64,000 nt of DNA, taken from Tetracentron sinense. Taxonomy: Eukaryota > Streptophyta > Magnoliopsida > Trochodendrales > Trochodendraceae. The stretch lies in NCBI GenBank assembly GCA_015143295.1, contig CM026551.1, forward strand, positions 44,318,034 through 44,382,033, read 5' to 3'. Both the position numbers and the translations under genes were made by a program. Below are positions 20,340-32,137 of this stretch, piece by piece. The notes beneath the pieces were generated by a model. It was not told the DNA's origin, did not search any database, and saw nothing but the letters and a program-made list of their open reading frames with translations. The number at the start of each line of letters is the position of its first letter. The stretch's first letter is position 1.

Positions 20340-21425
20340 TGAACTAGACTTTTATGTGTTAAACTCAATAAGTATGAACAATTTGAGTTAGTTTTTTTAT
20401 TTGGATATTAGTGATGAAATCGTTAAATTTTATCATTTAGATATTTTAATAATAAATTTTATTTTCTTGTTATTGTAGGAGGGAGTCAGCAGAACACATC
20501 TATCAGGTTTCAGAACCGCAGTAGGGACCCAACAGGAGGGAGCTGCTAGGCAGCCTTATGATATATTTTTTCTTTTACTTTTGAGACATTTTTATGAGCA
20601 TGTATATATTGTAATTATTACATTTTAGACTTGTATTATGATTTTGATGGATTTATTTTGTTTTATTGGAATTATTATGTATTGTTTACAGGAACAAAAT
20701 TGTGTGGATAATTTGAATGTATTTTATATTGCTCACATGTCCATAAAATACAAGTACAAATAATACATGTAAAAAAAATATTTTAATATATATATTTTAA
20801 TTTCTGAACATCAGCGGTAGTTTTGAACCGCCGCTATAAGTTCTAATAATATAAGAATTTATACAATAACAACGGTGGTTTTGCACCACCGTTATAAATT
20901 TAATATATAGCGGTGGTTCCAAACTGCCGCTGTAGGTAATAATAATACAAGTATATATAGAGTAACAATGGTGGTTTTGAACCACTGCTATATATTAAAT
21001 ATATAGCGGTGGTGCCAAACAACCTTTAATTTTAGACTTAGATTGATGGAATTGCCCTTATTTAATCGCCGTTAAAGGCATAAAAAACCACCGCTATAAA
21101 GCTTGTCTACGGAGGCCGTTATTAAAACTGTCATTTCAAAACCACTGTAAAAGGCTTCTACGACAAGCTATATAGCGATGGTTTGTTAAACCGTCGGTAT
21201 ATTTATTAATGGCGGTTTTAGGTCTTTTAATGGTGGTTTTGAACCGCCGCTAAAAACCTTGAATTTTGTATTGTGCCTTGATCTTAGATGTATTGGTAGT
21301 CGAACAGTGCAAAACTCAATAACACATTCATGCTTGTTAAACCGCAGTTATATTTATTAACAGCGGTTTAGATCTTTCAGCGGCGGTTCAAAACCGCCGC
21401 TAAAAACCTTAAATTTTGTATTGTG
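20340..21425 (+). mobile_element. CACTA (En/Spm) element, 3' terminal fragment
   Basis: AT-rich intron-like sequence leads to an acceptor at about 20479 and a short last exon (GVSRTHLSGFRTAVG...). A 3' non-coding stretch follows, then from about 20812 many inverted copies of agcggtggtt..aaccgccgct. The end ctaaaaaccttgaattttgtattgtg (CACAATACAAAA.. on the other strand) is a CACTA-type terminus, at 21275 and again at 21425. No 5' end is seen. The element is either truncated against the satellite or contained it. Confidence 0.7.
21276..21425. repeat. Tandem duplication of CACTA end plus flank (150 bp)
   Basis: The terminus and about 65 bp of flanking Gypsy LTR sequence (cttgatcttaga..ttcatgcttg) occur twice, 150 bp apart, ending at 21275 and 21425. 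The copies join at ttgttaaaccg, a short match between flank and subterminal region. Confidence 0.75.
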
Positions 21426-22103
21426 GCTTGATCTTAGAATTATTGGTAATCGGGTAGTGTAAAACTCAATAACATTCATGCTTGTATACTCATATACTTG
21501 CGTAGTTACTTGTAATCGTGATTTTCATCATGCTTATATATATTCATTATCTTGAGTGAGTGCGAGTGAACGATGATAACCTTTAGTTAAATCGTACCTA
21601 AATTATCGGTCAAGGGCTTGCGAAGATTCATCATAACGACCGACGCCACCATGATGATACTTCCCAAACCACACAACCATAATTGAAAGCTTGTTTTAAC
21701 CAAGCATATATCATCCAAGCAACTTGGAAATTATACATTAAAATAAAACATATCATAATCTCGTGATTGGTAAATTTTAAAGCATGTTCAATAGGATTTT
21801 CCCAATAAAATAATCAAATCAATCAAATAATCGTGCATCAATTCCAAGCATATAATCTCATAAATTTAATTTGATAAAAGCCCTAATTTCACAACACATC
21901 ACAATTTTTGCATCACGATCATAAGCATCCCATCAAATCCAACATTCATCCCTTCCTCCATTCTCCATCATACATACACCACAAAGTATTCTATTTCCCT
22001 TTGTTTGATATGCAAAATGAAAATCATAATGAGAACATCTCTAAAAATCATGATAATCTTACATAAGGGATATACATCATATAAACATGCTTTGATCTAT
22101 TTT
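21426..22103 (-). repeat. Relic Gypsy LTR, left part
   Basis: The sequence resembles the reverse complement of the Tekay-like LTR, for example the block with gagtgagtg..taaatcgtaccta..caagggc near 21555-21615. It continues across the Tekay insertion at 32133-32480, where the LTR leader and TATA-like region (32390-32440, inverted) lie in the expected order. No boundary could be fixed. Confidence 0.6.
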
Positions 22104-24626
22104 TGTAATGACCCGCATTAAATTCACCGGTTCTATAATCTCATGAGTTAATTCCTAATAAATGTACATAAAATTATATGTAAATCCTAGGAGAGAATTA
22201 AAGTATTAAAAATCTTGAATTACAAAACTCATTTAATTCACTTGATTTAGTGAATTTATAGAGATAAATTGCACTAAATCAAAGAAAAAAAAAGTAACAA
22301 ATGACTTAAAAAAAAAAAAACAGCGCCGGCGATCGATCGCCCAAAACGCCGTTCGGTGGCAAGTTTGCGTGATCTCGTGTGTTTTGAGTCCCTAGGGCTC
22401 CCAATGTTATAAATACCCCCTTATACTCATGGGTTAGGGTTTCTAAGGCCTTCTAAACCTAAAAAAGAGAAATAAAGAGTTTTTGAGAGATCAAAAAGAG
22501 TGAAACTAAAGGAGTCCAAAGGATTGGTCAGATAAAGAAGAAAAAAGGCGTGAAGATCAAATTAGAACCCTATTCGCAAGCGATAGATCGTAGGGCGACG
22601 ATCAAATGAGGTAAATAACAGATCTAGTATTCAATATTTTGAATAGTTAACCTGAATAATGAATAAAAATGGATGAATCTAGATAAAGATGTAAAAATAT
22701 ATAGGATGTGAAGAACCATAGTTTGCTCCTATATTATTATTGATGAATCTGTTAAATAGGATGTGAAGAACCATATTTTGATTCCTACATTGTTATTGAT
22801 GAATGAGCAAAATAGGATTTGAAGAGCTAGATCTATAAATTCAGTTATTAATTTTGATGGTTAAAATAGGATGTGAAAAACCTATTTATGATGTCGTCTT
22901 CATTATTCTTGATGGTTAAAATAGGATGTGAAGAACCTATTTATGATGTCATTTTCATTATTCTTGATGGTTAAAATAGGATGTGAAGAACCTATTTATG
23001 ATGTTGTTTGCATTATTTTCGATGGTTAAATTAGGATGCGAAGAACCTAATTATGAGATTGTTTTATTATTCTTAGATCGTTAAAAAAAAATAAGATGTG
23101 AAAATTATGATATTAATTCTTTATCCCTGAATCATTAAATTATGATGCGTAGAACTATGTTTAAGTTATTTATGATTCAACAAAGGGATTGGGAAAGTTA
23201 TTGAAGTGTGCAGATTTATGAGAAGAATGGGATGATGGATGGACTTGAATAGATGATTTAATGGTGATATTTAATTATATTTGAGTTCGATTTTATGTTT
23301 AAAAATTTAAGAGAGTTATTATCAATTAAAAAGGGTTACGGTTTGGATATTGATCTTGAATTAAACAAAAAGGAGATTTTGACATTTAAATTAGATCAGG
23401 ATTTAGGAATACTTTTTAATATCAACTGTGATGTTTGATTGTCGGATTATAGGAAAGATGAGTGGTGGTATGTTGTCAGTGTGTTTCTTAATTCGTGACA
23501 TACCATTGGGTAAACAAACCTCTGATGAAAGTCAGGCTTGCTTAGGTCTGGTTAGCATAGTGGTATAGGACGCTATGGTGAGTTGTCCTATGGCCCTTAA
23601 CGGTTAGTCTTAGGTGCAATTTAAACAAGAGGTATATCATTGTGCACTCACGAATGAAAAATATGCAAAAGTATGAATAAAGAATTAAAGACATTAATAA
23701 GATGATATGTGAGACCAAAAGTAAAGTAAGAAAAGTATGAAAGTAAGAAAGAAAGACACAAAAGCAATAATGTATGTTGTGTTGTGCACCACCGGATACC
23801 ATAAGAAAGGGTGAGATATATGCCAAAGTAAGTAAGCTGTCGTACCGAAAAATGTACTAAGCCGTCTGTGTCGGATAATGTACGAAAGGTGGTATTTCGG
23901 TAAAGTAAAGTATAGTAACCCCTTTCCTTATACGGTAAAGCGGTATTTTAAGTTATTACAAATGCATGTGAATGTGTATTGGTGAGATGATAACATATGA
24001 AATATGAAAGTAAGAAAAGAAAGAAAAGTAAGAAAATAAGAAAAGAAAGGAATTGACATAATGTATATGTTTATTTTTCGCACTCTGATTTGATATGTAA
24101 ACTGATGTATGAAGTGATGAAATGCATGTAAGATGTTATTGTTTATATTGTTTATTATGATCTGTTATATACGTGGAGTAACTCGTTACTCAGTAGATGA
24201 CTTTTGTTGTCAGCAGGTCCAGGTTCAGATTCAGGTTTTGACATTTGTGCGCTCGAACCTTGGGAAGAAGAGGAGTACATCTAGGAACCCGAAGGTGATT
24301 ATCCCGAGGAAGAAAGGGACCTTGATCGATGGCCCTATTACTGTAGTTATTTCATCAGTAGTTGAAAAATTCAGATAGACTTTTATTGACATCATAGAGA
24401 TTTATGTTTCAGTTTAGTTTTATGATTATGATCATAATGGATGATCAAGAATTTATTATATTTTGGTTATTGATTATAGATTATGCATTTAGTTGATGTC
24501 ATTACTGGAAGAAATTTTTAGGTCCATATTTTTAGTGTGCCTTAATTGCTTCTAACATGATGAATAATTAAGTAAGTCACGTGCCAAGATCTCACATCCT
24601 CCTAGGTGGGGTTTTGGGGTGCGACA
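22104..24626 (+). repeat. 5' LTR of Tekay-like element
   Basis: Begins tgtaatgacccgcattaaat and ends gggtgcgaca. A TATAAAT box lies at 22408-22414, after gcgccggcgatcgatcgccc. A 55-bp tandem repeat occupies roughly 22680-23110. The 81-codon frame at 24133-24378 recurs in the other LTR and is not a gene. Confidence 0.95.
22680..23110 (+). repeat. 55-bp tandem repeat inside the Tekay-like LTR
   Basis: The unit ataggatgtgaagaacctat starts at 22866, 22921 and 22976, with degenerate copies on both sides. The equivalent block in the 3' LTR is about 30200-30640. Confidence 0.85.
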
Positions 24627-24630
24627 GAGA

Positions 24631-24642
24631 TGGTATCAGAGC
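24631..24642 (+). other. Primer-binding site of Tekay-like element
   Basis: tggtatcagagc lies four bases inside the 5' LTR and matches the 3' end of initiator-Met tRNA, the usual primer. Confidence 0.93.
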
Positions 24643-24807
24643 AAAGGCATTAGGTCAGCTAGGGCGTGAGTTTAAAAATTCCATGTGATAGGAGGAGTCA
24701 TTGGATGCTAGGACTAATCATTGAATGCTTGTATGAATTTAGTGATAGAGTTAAAACTGTTTACAAGATTAAACTTATGGTTACCGTTTGTTCTCAGGAT
24801 TGTTATA

Positions 24808-26074
24808 ATGAGACGCGGTGGCAGAGGACGTGGATACAATACTAGGGGGAATGCTAGAAGGGGCATTGGAGAAGGACGCCCAGAGGTTTATGACCAGCCC
24901 GACTTGACACAGGTTTTGGGTTCCATTGCCCAAACAATGGCACTCCTTGCAGCTAGGCAACTTGTTGCAGCTGCACCTGAACATGTGGAAGTGAATATGC
25001 CACCACCCCCCTCCTCCTCCTGCACATCCTACTGTAGGAATTGAAGCTTTTAGGAGGCTGAGACCCCCAACATTTTATGGTACCACTATCCAATGGCAGC
25101 TGAAGCATGGATCATGCAATTGGAGAAAATTTTTAGGGTGCTCCGGTGTACTGAAGAACAGAGGGTTGATTGGGCAAAATTTGTTATGGAGGGAGAAGCC
25201 GAGCACTGGTAGAGAGCTACGGTAAGACAGAGAGACATCACAAGGACTGGACAGCCTTGGACTTGGGCAGAATTCCTAGACTTGTTTTACAAATAGTATT
25301 TTCCAGCCTTTGTCAAGGAACAGAAGGAAATTGAGTTCCTCACCTTGGAGTAGGGAGAGATGATAGTGGTGGAATATGAAGCAAAGTTTCCTGAACTATC
25401 TCGATTTGCACCCCAACTGATCTCTAATGAAAATATGAAGGTCAGAAAGTTCGAAAGGGGTCTAAGGCCATTCATCAGGGATAAGGTTTCTATACTACAA
25501 ATAAGAACTTTTGGAGAGGTAGTGAACAAGGCAAAGATAGCTGAGAAGAATTCTGAGGAGTTCTTTAAGAGGAGAGACAGCAACATAAGGAATATGAAGA
25601 TGGTTAGAGGTCAGACTAGTGGGCCAGTGTAACCAGAGAAGAGGGCCAGGCCTGCCCCATACCCGGTTACAAGGCCAGTGCAGAATACTCAAAGGGTACA
25701 CCTGCCCCTCGCCCTACTATGACTACAGCATCAGTCAATCGTCCTGCCCAGCTAACTCCTCCAGTAGTGTTTGAGACTTGTGCTCAATATTGTGGGAAAA
25801 AGCACAAGGCCGAGGAATGCCACACTCTCACTGGTGGATGTTTTCAGTGTGGTGATTTGGGACATCGGATCAGGGATTGCCCTTAGAAGTCACAGTCGGC
25901 AAATCAGAAATCCCAAATGCAAGGAAACAGGCCTCCAGCTAGACAGGCACCACCGCCAAAGCCTCCTTTAGTACCAAAGACTCAGCAGGCCCCTCAGCCC
26001 CCTCGCCAGAACACACAGGGGAGTCTTTGCCATCTCAGAGCAGGATGCTCTAGCCTCAGATGATGTGGTCCAAG
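24808..26074 (+). pseudogene. Tekay-like gag with zinc knuckle, broken
   Basis: The frame starts MRRGGRGRGYNTRGNARRG. A frameshift in the proline-rich stretch near 25005 leads into the retrotransposon gag core (AEAWIMQLEKIFRVLRCTEE, VMEGEAEHW). Stops are at 25210 and several later points. The frame recovers at 25360-25632 (VVEYEAKFPELSRFAPQL). A CCHC knuckle (CFQCGDLGHRIRDC) lies at 25839-25880. The last codons (SEQDALASDDVVQ) run into a possible splice donor at 26075. Confidence 0.85.
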
Positions 26075-26256
26075 GTACGTATGACTTATAATTTAAATTG
26101 AGTAGAAATAATTACATATTATAGATTGATAGTATGACATGGTACTTATAGAAACATGATATTATATATGTATATATATGATTTTATGAAAATATGTACT
26201 TTGGGTGATTTTGATTGTGACACAATAAATTAACACCTAGTTATTTATGAACTCAG
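26075..26256 (+). other. Candidate intron between gag and protease
   Basis: This 182-bp stretch is extremely AT-rich, starts GTACGT and ends CAG. Removing it joins ..ASDDVVQ to [18 protein letters not shown] in frame, giving the contiguous gag-protease junction expected of the family. Reading through it meets stops. An alternative is a random AT-rich insertion that happens to lie between splice-like sites. Confidence 0.5.
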
Positions 26257-27535
26257 GATCGCTATTAATAAACGATTGTCTAGCACACGTATTGATTGAT
26301 ACGGGATCAACACACTCTTTCGTCACACCTAGATTTACCCAAGGTTTTCCATTTGAGTCGAGTCAGCTAGATAGTGAGTTGTCCATTGCCACTCCCCTTG
26401 GTAGCTCAGTTATCACTAGTGAGGTGTACAAAGCATGTGTTATTCGTATTGGACAACACGAGTTACCAGCAGATCTGATAATACTCTACTTCCAGGATTT
26501 TGATGTGATTCTAGGTATGGATTGGCTTTCAACCTACCACAGAAATGTCGACTGCTTCGAGAAGAGAGTTGATTTCAAACCAATCAATGGAACTCCTTTC
26601 CACTTTCGGGGATTAAGGAAAAAGGACCTTGCTCGATTTGCGGTTTTGAGCATTGCTAATTCAGAAATACCAGGGTCGGTGCACATCCCAGTTGTTAGTG
26701 AATTTATGGATGTGTTTCCAGAAGAACTGTTAGGACTACCCCCAGATAGAGAAGTGGAATTCATGATAGACTTAGCCCTCGGAACAACACCAATATCAAG
26801 ATCACCTTATAGGATGACTCCAGCTGAGTTAAAAGAATTGAAAAAACAGATTGAAGAATTGCTTTACAATGGTTTCATCAGGCTAAGTATGTCACCATGG
26901 GGAGCTCCGGTGTTGTTCGTTAAGAATATGGATGGATCCATGAGAATGTGCATCGATTATAGGCAATTAAACAAGGTCTTCATAAAGAATGAATATCCTC
27001 TACCAAGGATAGATGACCTGTTTGATCAATTGCAAGGAGCAAAATTATTTTCCAAGATCGATTTAAGGTCAGGATACCATCAGTTGAAAATTAGAGCAGA
27101 AGATATCCCTAAGTCGGCATTCAGGACAAAATATGGACATTACGAATTCTTAGTGATGCCTTTCGGGTTAACAAATGCACGTGCAACATTTATGGATCTG
27201 ATGAACAGGGTATTCAAGCCAGCCCTTGATAGTTATGTTATAGTCTTTGTGGATGATATCCTGGTATATTCCAAGACTAGGGAGGATCATGACCATTATC
27301 TCCGTATCACACTTGAGACCCTAAGAGAGCATAAGTTGTATGCTAAACTGAGTAAGTGTGAATTTTGGCTAGAGAAGGTGGCATTTCTAGGCCATGTGGT
27401 TTCTGGAGATGGAATCTCAGTTGACCTTGCAAAAGTCGAAGCTGTTTCAGATTGGAAGAGACCAAAGAGTGTGACAGAGATAAGAAGCTTCCTAGGCCTT
27501 GCTGGGTATTACAGAAGGTTTGTAGAAGAATTTTG
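26257..27535 (+). pseudogene. Tekay-like protease and reverse transcriptase
   Basis: The aspartic protease motif DTGSTHSFV (Asp at 26298-26300) is followed by a long linker and an RT fingers/palm region. This includes [32 protein letters not shown] and the catalytic FVDD at 27246-27257, a variant of YVDD. It continues through [11 protein letters not shown] and [14 protein letters not shown]. The frame is open for about 425 codons and then hits a TGA at 27535, where a base seems lost before the RNase H part. It copies element RNA into DNA. Confidence 0.92.
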
Positions 27536-27579
27536 AGCTTGGTAGTACCACTCACCCAATTGATTAAGAAGAATGCCAA

Positions 27580-29577
27580 GTTCACATGGAATGAGAAGTG
27601 TGAGAAAGTTTCTTGGAGTTGAAAAAGCGCCTCACCACAGCACCCATCCTTACAGTCCCAATGGGTAGTGGAGGATTCGTAGTGTATAGCGATGCTTCTC
27701 ATGTGGGTTTAGGATGTGTTCTCATGCAGCACGGGAAAGTTATCGCTTATGCTTCCCAACAGTTAAAAGATCACGAGAGGAATTATCCTACTCACGACTT
27801 GGAACTGGCAGCAGTTGTTTTCGCCCTCAAGATTTGGAGGCACTACCTGTATGGTGAGCAATTTGAGGTATTCACGGATCATAAAAGCCTAAAATATTTG
27901 TTTTCACAAAAGGAGCTTAATTTGAGGCAGCGCCGCTGGATAGAATTTTTGAAGGATTATGACTGCTCGATTCAGTACCATCCGGGAAAGGCAAATGTAG
28001 TAGCTGATGCACTTAGTAGAAGGCTCTTCGGTTTAATTGCACACTTAATGGTCAAGGAGTGGAAGTTGTTAGAAGACATGTCTAACAACGAAACGAGCTT
28101 TAGTATTTACCACGGTAGAGTGTTAACGGCCAACCTTTTAGTTAGACCATATTTTCAGGTTAGAATAAAAGAGTTGCAAGAGTCGGATGAAGCACTCTTA
28201 GCCTATCGAGCTAAATCCTTGGAAATTGGGCAGGAGGATTTCTCTACGAATGAGAGTGGAGCTATAACCTTTAGGGGTAGATTTTGTGTACCAACAAATG
28301 AAGAGTTAAGGCGTGAGATTTTGGATGAAGCAAACAGATCTAAATATACAGTTCATCCGGAGGTACAAAGATGTACCAAAATCTCAAGAAACATTTTTGG
28401 TGGACGAATATGGAGAGATGTGGCTACACATGTGTCCAAGTGTTTGGTATGCCAACAAGTCAAGGTTGAGCATAAGAGACCAGCTGGATTACTACAGTCT
28501 CTTTCCATTCCCGAGTGGAAGTGGGAAAATATATCCATGGACTTTATTATGGATTTGCCAAGGACATCTAAGAATTTTGATGCAATTTGGGTCATTGTGG
28601 ATCGGTTAACTAAGTCGGCTCACTTTCTTCCCTATTGGACCACCTATAACTCTAACAAACAGGCAGAATTATATATAAAAGAAGTAGTCTGATTGTATGG
28701 AGTACCAGTCAGTATCATTTCTGATAGAGATACTAAATTTACATCGAGATTTTGGAAGAGCTTTCAGCAAGCCATGGGGTCTCGATTGGATTTTAGCACA
28801 TGATTTCACCCATAGACAGATGGTCAGACAGAGAAAGTAAATCAGATCATTGAAGATATGCTCCGGTCATGTATGCTAGACTTCCAGGGCAGTTGGGATG
28901 AACATCTACCATTGATTGAGTTTGCTTATAATAATAGCTACTAGGTTAGTATTCAGATGGCTCATTTTGAAGCATTGTATGGTAGGAGTTGTAGATCTCC
29001 TCTTTGTTGGGATGAAGTGGGGGAAAGGAAACTTCTAGGCCCAGAGTTGGTTGAACAGACTAAAGACAAGGTGAATCTGATCAGGGAAATGTTGAAGACT
29101 GCTCAGAGTAGGCAGAAAAGTTATGCAGACACCAGAAGAAGAAATCTAGAATTTCAAGTTGGGGATCAAATCTTTATCAAGATATCCCCCACCAAATGAA
29201 TCATGAGATTTGGGAAGTAGGGCAAGTTGAGCCCAAGGTATGTTGGGCCATTTGAAATCATCAAGAGGATAGGTGAAGTAGCATACCGAGTTGCTTTACC
29301 TCCTCATATGGTGGCAATCCATAATGTCTTCCATGTCTCCATGCTAAGGAAGTACATTCCGGACCCATCTCATGTCATTGATTTGGAACCACTAGAAGTT
29401 TGAGAAGATCTGACAATGATTGAACAACTAATTCAAATTCTGGATCGAAAGGAACATGTTTTGCGAAGGAAGACCATCCGCTTTGTCCTTCTGCGTTGGC
29501 AACACCATTCCAATGAGGAAGCTATATGGGAAAGAGAGGATAAAGTTCGAAAAAAGTATCCTCACCTGTTTGACTAG
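27580..29577 (+). pseudogene. Tekay-like RNase H, integrase and chromodomain-like tail
   Basis: The open frame 27613-28692 contains RNase H ([25 protein letters not shown]), then the integrase zinc region ([15 protein letters not shown]) and the start of the core ([22 protein letters not shown]). Stops follow at about 28690, 28801, 28813, 28942, 29197, 29218 and 29401. The frame still reads [25 protein letters not shown] and [19 protein letters not shown], then [12 protein letters not shown]. The last about 50 codons (QILDRKEHVLRRK..LRWQHHSNEEAIWERE) resemble the divergent chromodomain of Tekay elements, thought to guide integration to heterochromatin. Confidence 0.88.
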
Positions 29578-29607
29578 GGTATATAATTTCGAGGACGAAA
29601 TTCTTTT

Positions 29608-29619
29608 AGGGGGGGAGAA
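29608..29619 (+). other. Polypurine tract of Tekay-like element
   Basis: agggggggagaa directly abuts the 3' LTR, as expected for the plus-strand DNA primer. Confidence 0.93.
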
Positions 29620-32132
29620 TGTAATGACCCGCATTAAATTCACTGGTTTCATAATCTCATGAGTTAATTCTTAAATAAATGCTCATAAATTATACGTAAA
29701 TCTTAGGAGAGAATTAAAGTATTAAAAATCTTGAATTACAAAACTCGTTTAATTCACTTGATTTAGTGAATTTATAGAGATAAATTGCACTAAATCAAAG
29801 AAAAACAAAAAGTAACAAATGACTTTTAAAAAAAAAAAAAAGGGCGCCGGCGATCGATCGCCCAAAACGCCGTTCGGCGACAGGTTTGCGTGATCTCACG
29901 TGTTTTGAGTCCCTAGGGCTCCCAATGTTATAAATACCCTCTTATACTCGTGGGTTAGAGTTTCTAAGGCCTTCTAAACCTAAAAGAGAGAAAAGGGAAA
30001 GTTTTTGAGAGATCAAAAAGAGAGAAACTAAAGGAGTCCAAAGGATTGGCCAGATAAAGGAGAAAAGAGGTGTGAAGATCAAGATAGAACCCTATTCACA
30101 AGTGATAGATCGTAGGGAGACGATCAAGTGAGGTAAATAACAGATCTAGTATTCAATATTTTGAATAGTTAACCTGAATAATGAATAAAAATGGATGAAT
30201 CTATGTAAAGATATAAGAATATGTAGGATGTGAAGAACCATAGTCTGCTCCTATATTATTGTTGATGGATCTGTTAAATTGGATGTGAAGAACCATATTT
30301 TGATTCCTACATTGTTATTGATGAATGAGTAAAATAGGATTTGAAGAACTAGATCTATAAATTCAGTTATTAATTTTGATGGTTAAAATAGGATGTGAAA
30401 AACCTATTTATGATGTTGTTTAATTATTCTTGATGGTTAAAATAAGATGTGAAGAACCTATTTATGATGTCGTTTTCATTATTCTTGATGGTTAAAATAG
30501 GATGTGAAGAATCTATTTATGATGTTATTTGCATTATTTTCGATGGTTAAATTAGGATGCGAAGAACCTAATTATGAGATTGTTCTATTATTCTTAGATC
30601 ATTAAAAAAAAAAGATGTGAAGCATCTAATTATGATATTAATTCTTTATCCCTGAATCATTAAATTATGATGCGTTGAACTATGTTTAAGTTATTTATGA
30701 TTCAACAAAGAGATTGAGAAAGTTATTGAAGTGTGCAGATTTATGAGAAGAATGGGATGATAGATGGATTTGAATGGATGATTTAATGGTGATATTTAAT
30801 TATATTTGAGTTCGATTTTATGTTTAAAAATTTAAGAGAGTTATTATCAATTAAAAAGGGTTACGGTTAGGATATTGATCTTGAATAAAACAAAAAGGAG
30901 ATTTTGACATTTAAATTAGATCAGGATTTAGGAATACTTTTTAATATCAACTGTGATGTTTGATTGTCGGATAATAGGAAAGATGAGTGATGGTATGTTA
31001 TCTGTATGCTTCTTAATTCGTGACATACCATTGGGTAAACAAACCTCTGATGAAAGTCAGGCTTGCTTAGGTCTGGTTAGCATAGTGGTATGAGACGTTA
31101 TAGTGAGATGTCCTATGGCCCTTTACGGTTAGTCTTAGGTGTAATTTAAACAAGAAGTATATTATTGTGCACTCACGAATGAAAAATGTGCAAATGTATT
31201 AATAAAGAATTAAAGACATTAATGAGATGATATGTGAGACCAAAAGTAAAGAAAAGTATGAAAGTAAAAAAGAAAGACACATAAAAGCGATAATGTATGT
31301 TGTGTTGTGCACTACCAGATACCATCAGAAAGGGCGAGATATATGCCAAAGTAAGTAAGCTGTCGTACCGGACAATGTTCTAAGCCGTCCGTGCCGGATA
31401 ATGTAGGAAGGGTGGTATCTCGGTAAAGTAAAGTATAGTAACCCATTTCCTTATACGGTAAAGCGGTATTTTAAGTTATTACAAATGCATATGAATGAGT
31501 ATTGGTGAGATGATAACGTATGAAATATGAAAAGTAAGAAAATAAGAAAAAAAAGAAATTGACATAATGTACATGTTTATTTTCCGCACTCTGATTTGAT
31601 ATGTAAACTGATGCATGAAGTGATGAAATGCATGTAAGATGTTATTCTTTATATTGTTTATTATGATCTGTTATATTCGTGGAGTAACTCGTTACTCAGT
31701 CGATGACTTTTGTTGTTGGCAGGTCCAGGTTCAGATTCAGGTTTTGACATTTGTGCGCCCGGACCTTGGGAAGAAGAAGAGTACATCGAGGAACCCGAAG
31801 GTGACTATCCCGAGGAAGAAAGGGACCTTGATCGATGACCCTAATACTGAAGTTATTTCATTAGTAGTTGAAAAATTCAGATAGACTTTTATTGACATCA
31901 TAGAGATTTATGTTTCAGTTTAGTTTTATGATTATGATCATGATGGATGATCAACATTTTATTATATTTTGGTTATTGATTATGGATTATGCATTTAGTT
32001 GATGTCATTAATGGAAGAAATTTTTAGGTCCATATTTTTAGTGTGCCTTAATTGCTTCTAACAGGATGAATTATTAAGTAAGTCACGTGCCAAGATCTGA
32101 CATCCTCCTAGGTAGGGTTTTGGCGCGCGATA
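29620..32132 (+). repeat. 3' LTR of Tekay-like element
   Basis: It matches 22104-24626 along its length with scattered differences. A TATAAAT box is at 29929-29935. The terminal gcgaca has changed to gcgata. Confidence 0.95.
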
Positions 32133-32137
32133 ATTTC

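Larger units (their letters stand above)
22104..32132 (+). mobile_element. Tekay/Del-like Ty3/Gypsy chromovirus (10.0 kb)
   Basis: It has long LTRs (2523 and 2513 bp), tRNA-iMet primer site, gag with zinc knuckle, protease, RT, RNase H, integrase and chromodomain-like tail in Gypsy order, then a polypurine tract. The TSD is near-perfect (atttt at 22099-22103, atttc at 32133-32137). It inserted into an older LTR of a related family lying in the opposite orientation. Multiple stops and single-base shifts in gag, RT/RH junction and integrase make it defective. Confidence 0.95.

Noticed and set aside
24133..24378. 81-codon ORF, repeated at 31639-31884
   Set aside because: Both lie at the same place in the two LTRs of the Gypsy element. 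They are LTR sequence, not a gene family.
24631..24642. tRNA-Met-like sequence
   Set aside because: Only the 12-base primer-binding match is present, with no cloverleaf. It is a retrotransposon PBS, as at 18005-18017.
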